From: Euryarchaeota archaeon UBA557
Lineage (GTDB): Archaea; Thermoplasmatota; Poseidoniia; Poseidoniales; Thalassarchaeaceae
NCBI GenBank assembly: GCA_002503285.1
Contig: DARI01000006.1
Span: 28,342 to 92,341 of the forward strand
DNA: 64,000 nucleotides
Reading direction: 5' to 3'
In this document: positions 62,221 through 64,000 of the stretch, one piece after another
How positions within the stretch are numbered: position 1 is the first letter of the stretch
Layout: each line of letters starts with the position of its first letter
Position numbers and translations under genes: made by a program
The notes under the pieces: model-generated
Database searches by the model: none
Told to the model about the DNA's origin: nothing
What the model saw: the letters and a program-made list of their open reading frames with translations, nothing else

Positions 62221-64000
62221 ATGGTTGATGCCTTGGATGCTGAGATAATTGAAGAAAGGAGTTTCTTCGATATCAAAAGTTCTTCTTTCTTAATCAATTT
62301 AAACATAGGTAAAAAGGTTGGAATTTTCTTCACGACTGTTGCAGTTGTAGGAATGATTTTTAGCTCAACTATTTGGTCCGGAGCAGGCCCAGGTGCATTT
62401 AGTAATTCAGAATATGAATGGTGGGAAACACCGGTTAATGAACGAGAAAATATGCAATTAAACATGACTGGATGGAGAAGTCAATTACCAATTGAAGGTT
62501 TGTACTCTTGGTCTGGTCCTAAGGAATTTTTCGTTGACGTTGACTTGCCAATCTCTGAGCAAGATGTAGGATATCCAGAGCCCGCTTTGATGCATGTTTC
62601 TTTATGGATGCCAGATGTTCCTAATGGAACTAAAATACCTGTAATTGCAACCGTCCATCCTTACTATGATTTTGGAGGAGAAGGAGTCGTTGGTGATGAT
62701 TCCAATCCCAATACTATTCCTGATGCAGGTGTCGGTTTGTGGGTATTAGAAGAATTTGTGCCTCATGGTTATGCTTTAGCCCAAATTTCAACATTTGGTA
62801 CAGGTAAATCTACTCATTGTCAGGATGTAAAAGGACTTAGTGAGCAAATCGGAATCCAATCAGCAGTTCACTGGCTTGGTGAGCAAGAGTGGTCAAATGG
62901 TAATGTTGGATTAATGGGTAAATCATACGCAGGAACAACTAATTGGGAAGCTGCACAAAATCCCTCTGAACATCTAAAGACTATTGTCCCAATATCTGGA
63001 TCAATTGGAGTACAGCAAATGTTCTATCGAAATGGCTCCAGTGAAGCTAGGGCAATGCTCTATGATGTTCTGTATGAAGGAGCAACTTCTGATGCCAATA
63101 CTAATGATATGAGATTCTGTTCTGATGATGCCATAGGTCCCTTGAATCCATTTAGTACTTGGTTAGGTGCGGGATTAGGAGGAGATGAATGGAATGATTA
63201 CTGGGATGAAAGATATCACTTACAGGATGTAATAGATAACTATCAAGGAAGCGTGTATATTGTTTGGGGCTTGCAAGATTGGAATGTAGATCCATACCAT
63301 GCATTCCCAACACATCAATTATTGAGTGATGCTGGAATTAATGTTCGAACTATTTCTGGACAATGGGGGCATAACTATCCTGACCAACCAACAGTTCACG
63401 AAGAGTTAGAATCAGGATATGGGGCAGAAGCTTTTCCAAGCGTGTCAAGAATGGATTGGGCCGTTGAATTATTCCCATGGTTTGAATATTATTTGAAAGA
63501 TATTGGCGAAGAGCCAGAGTCTTACGTCCAAGTACAGAGAAATGATGGAGAATGGCATATTGAAGAAACATGGCCAGCAGAAGATACCACCAATATTCAG
63601 TATGCAATTGCAGACTGGGATGGAGGAATGTCTGGAACAGTTAATTCTCAACAATCAATGACGGTTACTAGTCTTCCTTTGATGGATGATATGCATATCT
63701 CAGGTTTACCAACATTACATATTGATGCAAGAACAAATACATGTAATGGAGGGCAATTATTTGTAACAATGTTTGATGGAACTTCTGGATTAAGATTAGG
63801 TCATGCAACTATGGATGTTAGATATAGAGATGGAGGATATGATGCATTGCCAACATATCCTTTGACAAACTATAGGATGCTTATGGAGTTTAATCCAATG
63901 GACGTCATAGTTCCAAAAGGACATACTATTCAATTGGTAATTACTGAGACTGGAGAAGATTACCTTCCCTCGCCATGTGCACCCATAGGAATGACAATAT
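62221..64000 (+). CDS. CocE/NonD-type (S15 family) serine hydrolase, partial
   Basis: Open frame from ATG 62221 to the right window edge, 593 codons visible, no stop. A membrane helix (about residues 31-48, GIFFTTVAVVGMIFSSTIW) anchors or exports it. The alpha/beta hydrolase core has HPYYDFGGEG, nucleophile motif GKSYAGTT (S235), an acid D353 or D357 in LQDWNVDP, and H384 in QWGHNYP. The C-terminal jelly-roll beta domain starts after residue 460. X-Pro dipeptidyl peptidases and CocE esterases belong here; exported peptidase activity is inferred. A TATA-like stretch (AGATATATTAAT, 62157-62168) lies upstream. Confidence 0.88.
   Translation, partial: MVDALDAEIIEERSFFDIKSSSFLINLNIGKKVGIFFTTVAVVGMIFSSTIWSGAGPGAFSNSEYEWWETPVNERENMQLNMTGWRSQLPIEGLYSWSGPKEFFVDVDLPISEQDVGYPEPALMHVSLWMPDVPNGTKIPVIATVHPYYDFGGEGVVGDDSNPNTIPDAGVGLWVLEEFVPHGYALAQISTFGTGKSTHCQDVKGLSEQIGIQSAVHWLGEQEWSNGNVGLMGKSYAGTTNWEAAQNPSEHLKTIVPISGSIGVQQMFYRNGSSEARAMLYDVLYEGATSDANTNDMRFCSDDAIGPLNPFSTWLGAGLGGDEWNDYWDERYHLQDVIDNYQGSVYIVWGLQDWNVDPYHAFPTHQLLSDAGINVRTISGQWGHNYPDQPTVHEELESGYGAEAFPSVSRMDWAVELFPWFEYYLKDIGEEPESYVQVQRNDGEWHIEETWPAEDTTNIQYAIADWDGGMSGTVNSQQSMTVTSLPLMDDMHISGLPTLHIDARTNTCNGGQLFVTMFDGTSGLRLGHATMDVRYRDGGYDALPTYPLTNYRMLMEFNPMDVIVPKGHTIQLVITETGEDYLPSPCAPIGMTI

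Overview
The window is AT-rich archaeal chromosome. Archaeal markers are a group II chaperonin, a stand-alone Bud32 kinase, a Taw2-type wyosine enzyme, two archaellin/pilin-like proteins with class III signal peptides, stand-alone Lrp-type RAM proteins, and many start codons with little or no leader. These sit beside bacterial-type genes: DnaK, UvrC, bacterial-type ThrRS, TrhO rhodanese, MsrA and an IleRS with a GIHH active-site motif. Together with a photolyase, large surface-anchored proteins and a secreted CocE-like peptidase, this points to a surface-water marine Thermoplasmatota archaeon such as Marine Group II (Poseidoniia) or Marine Group III. That assignment is an inference from gene content. 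I saw no insertion sequence, prophage, CRISPR array or replication origin. Every gap between called genes is shorter than 300 bases; the longest are 6275-6549 and 58037-58270, both AT-rich with promoter-like stretches only.

Layout. 1-8.6 kb: end of a metal-binding HMA protein, ileS, a small CxxC protein, then a minus-strand block with a voltage-gated K+ channel, a lipoprotein with sialidase-like Asp boxes, an archaellin-like protein carrying a beta-gamma-crystallin domain, a four-helix membrane protein and a retropepsin-like protease. 8.7-14.9 kb: guaB-msrA, a SixA-like phosphatase, and a set of two crotonase-family enzymes plus an aldehyde dehydrogenase. 14.9-22.1 kb: a proline-repeat membrane protein, rdgB-bud32, nadA, a PAP2 plus beta-propeller fusion, an Mrp/NBP35 ATPase, a small phosphatase/arsenate reductase and tRNA-Gly(GCC). 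22-33 kb: a large surface protein, an agmatinase-family enzyme, M17 aminopeptidase, then a stress cluster (Hsp20-like protein and DnaK, divergent from a deviant thermosome). 32.7-42 kb: threonine dehydrogenase, pyrG, an AcoX/NAD-kinase-like protein, carbamate kinase, thrS, trhO, an M29-like protein and thiamine pyrophosphokinase. 42-50 kb: an AI-2E family permease, two glycosyltransferases, and a 1,560-residue beta-helix/PKD surface protein. 50-56 kb: two RAM proteins, a winged-helix STAND ATPase divergent from uvrC, taw2 and a JAMM metalloprotein. 56-64 kb: a 42-residue zinc ribbon, a second archaellin-like protein divergent from a PKD protein, two paralogous Cys/His-motif membrane proteins, a (6-4)/animal-cryptochrome-type photolyase, a nitrilase, and the start of a CocE-like serine peptidase.

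The most unusual item is the archaellin/pilin-like protein at 6550-7407, whose middle carries two near-canonical beta-gamma-crystallin calcium-binding motifs. It suggests a calcium-responsive or calcium-stabilised surface filament. Other points of interest are the PAP2/beta-propeller fusion, the thermosome with an altered nucleotide-loop motif, the M29-like protein lacking expected metal ligands, the STAND ATPase, the animal-type photolyase, and the SixA gene that appears to lack a normal start codon.
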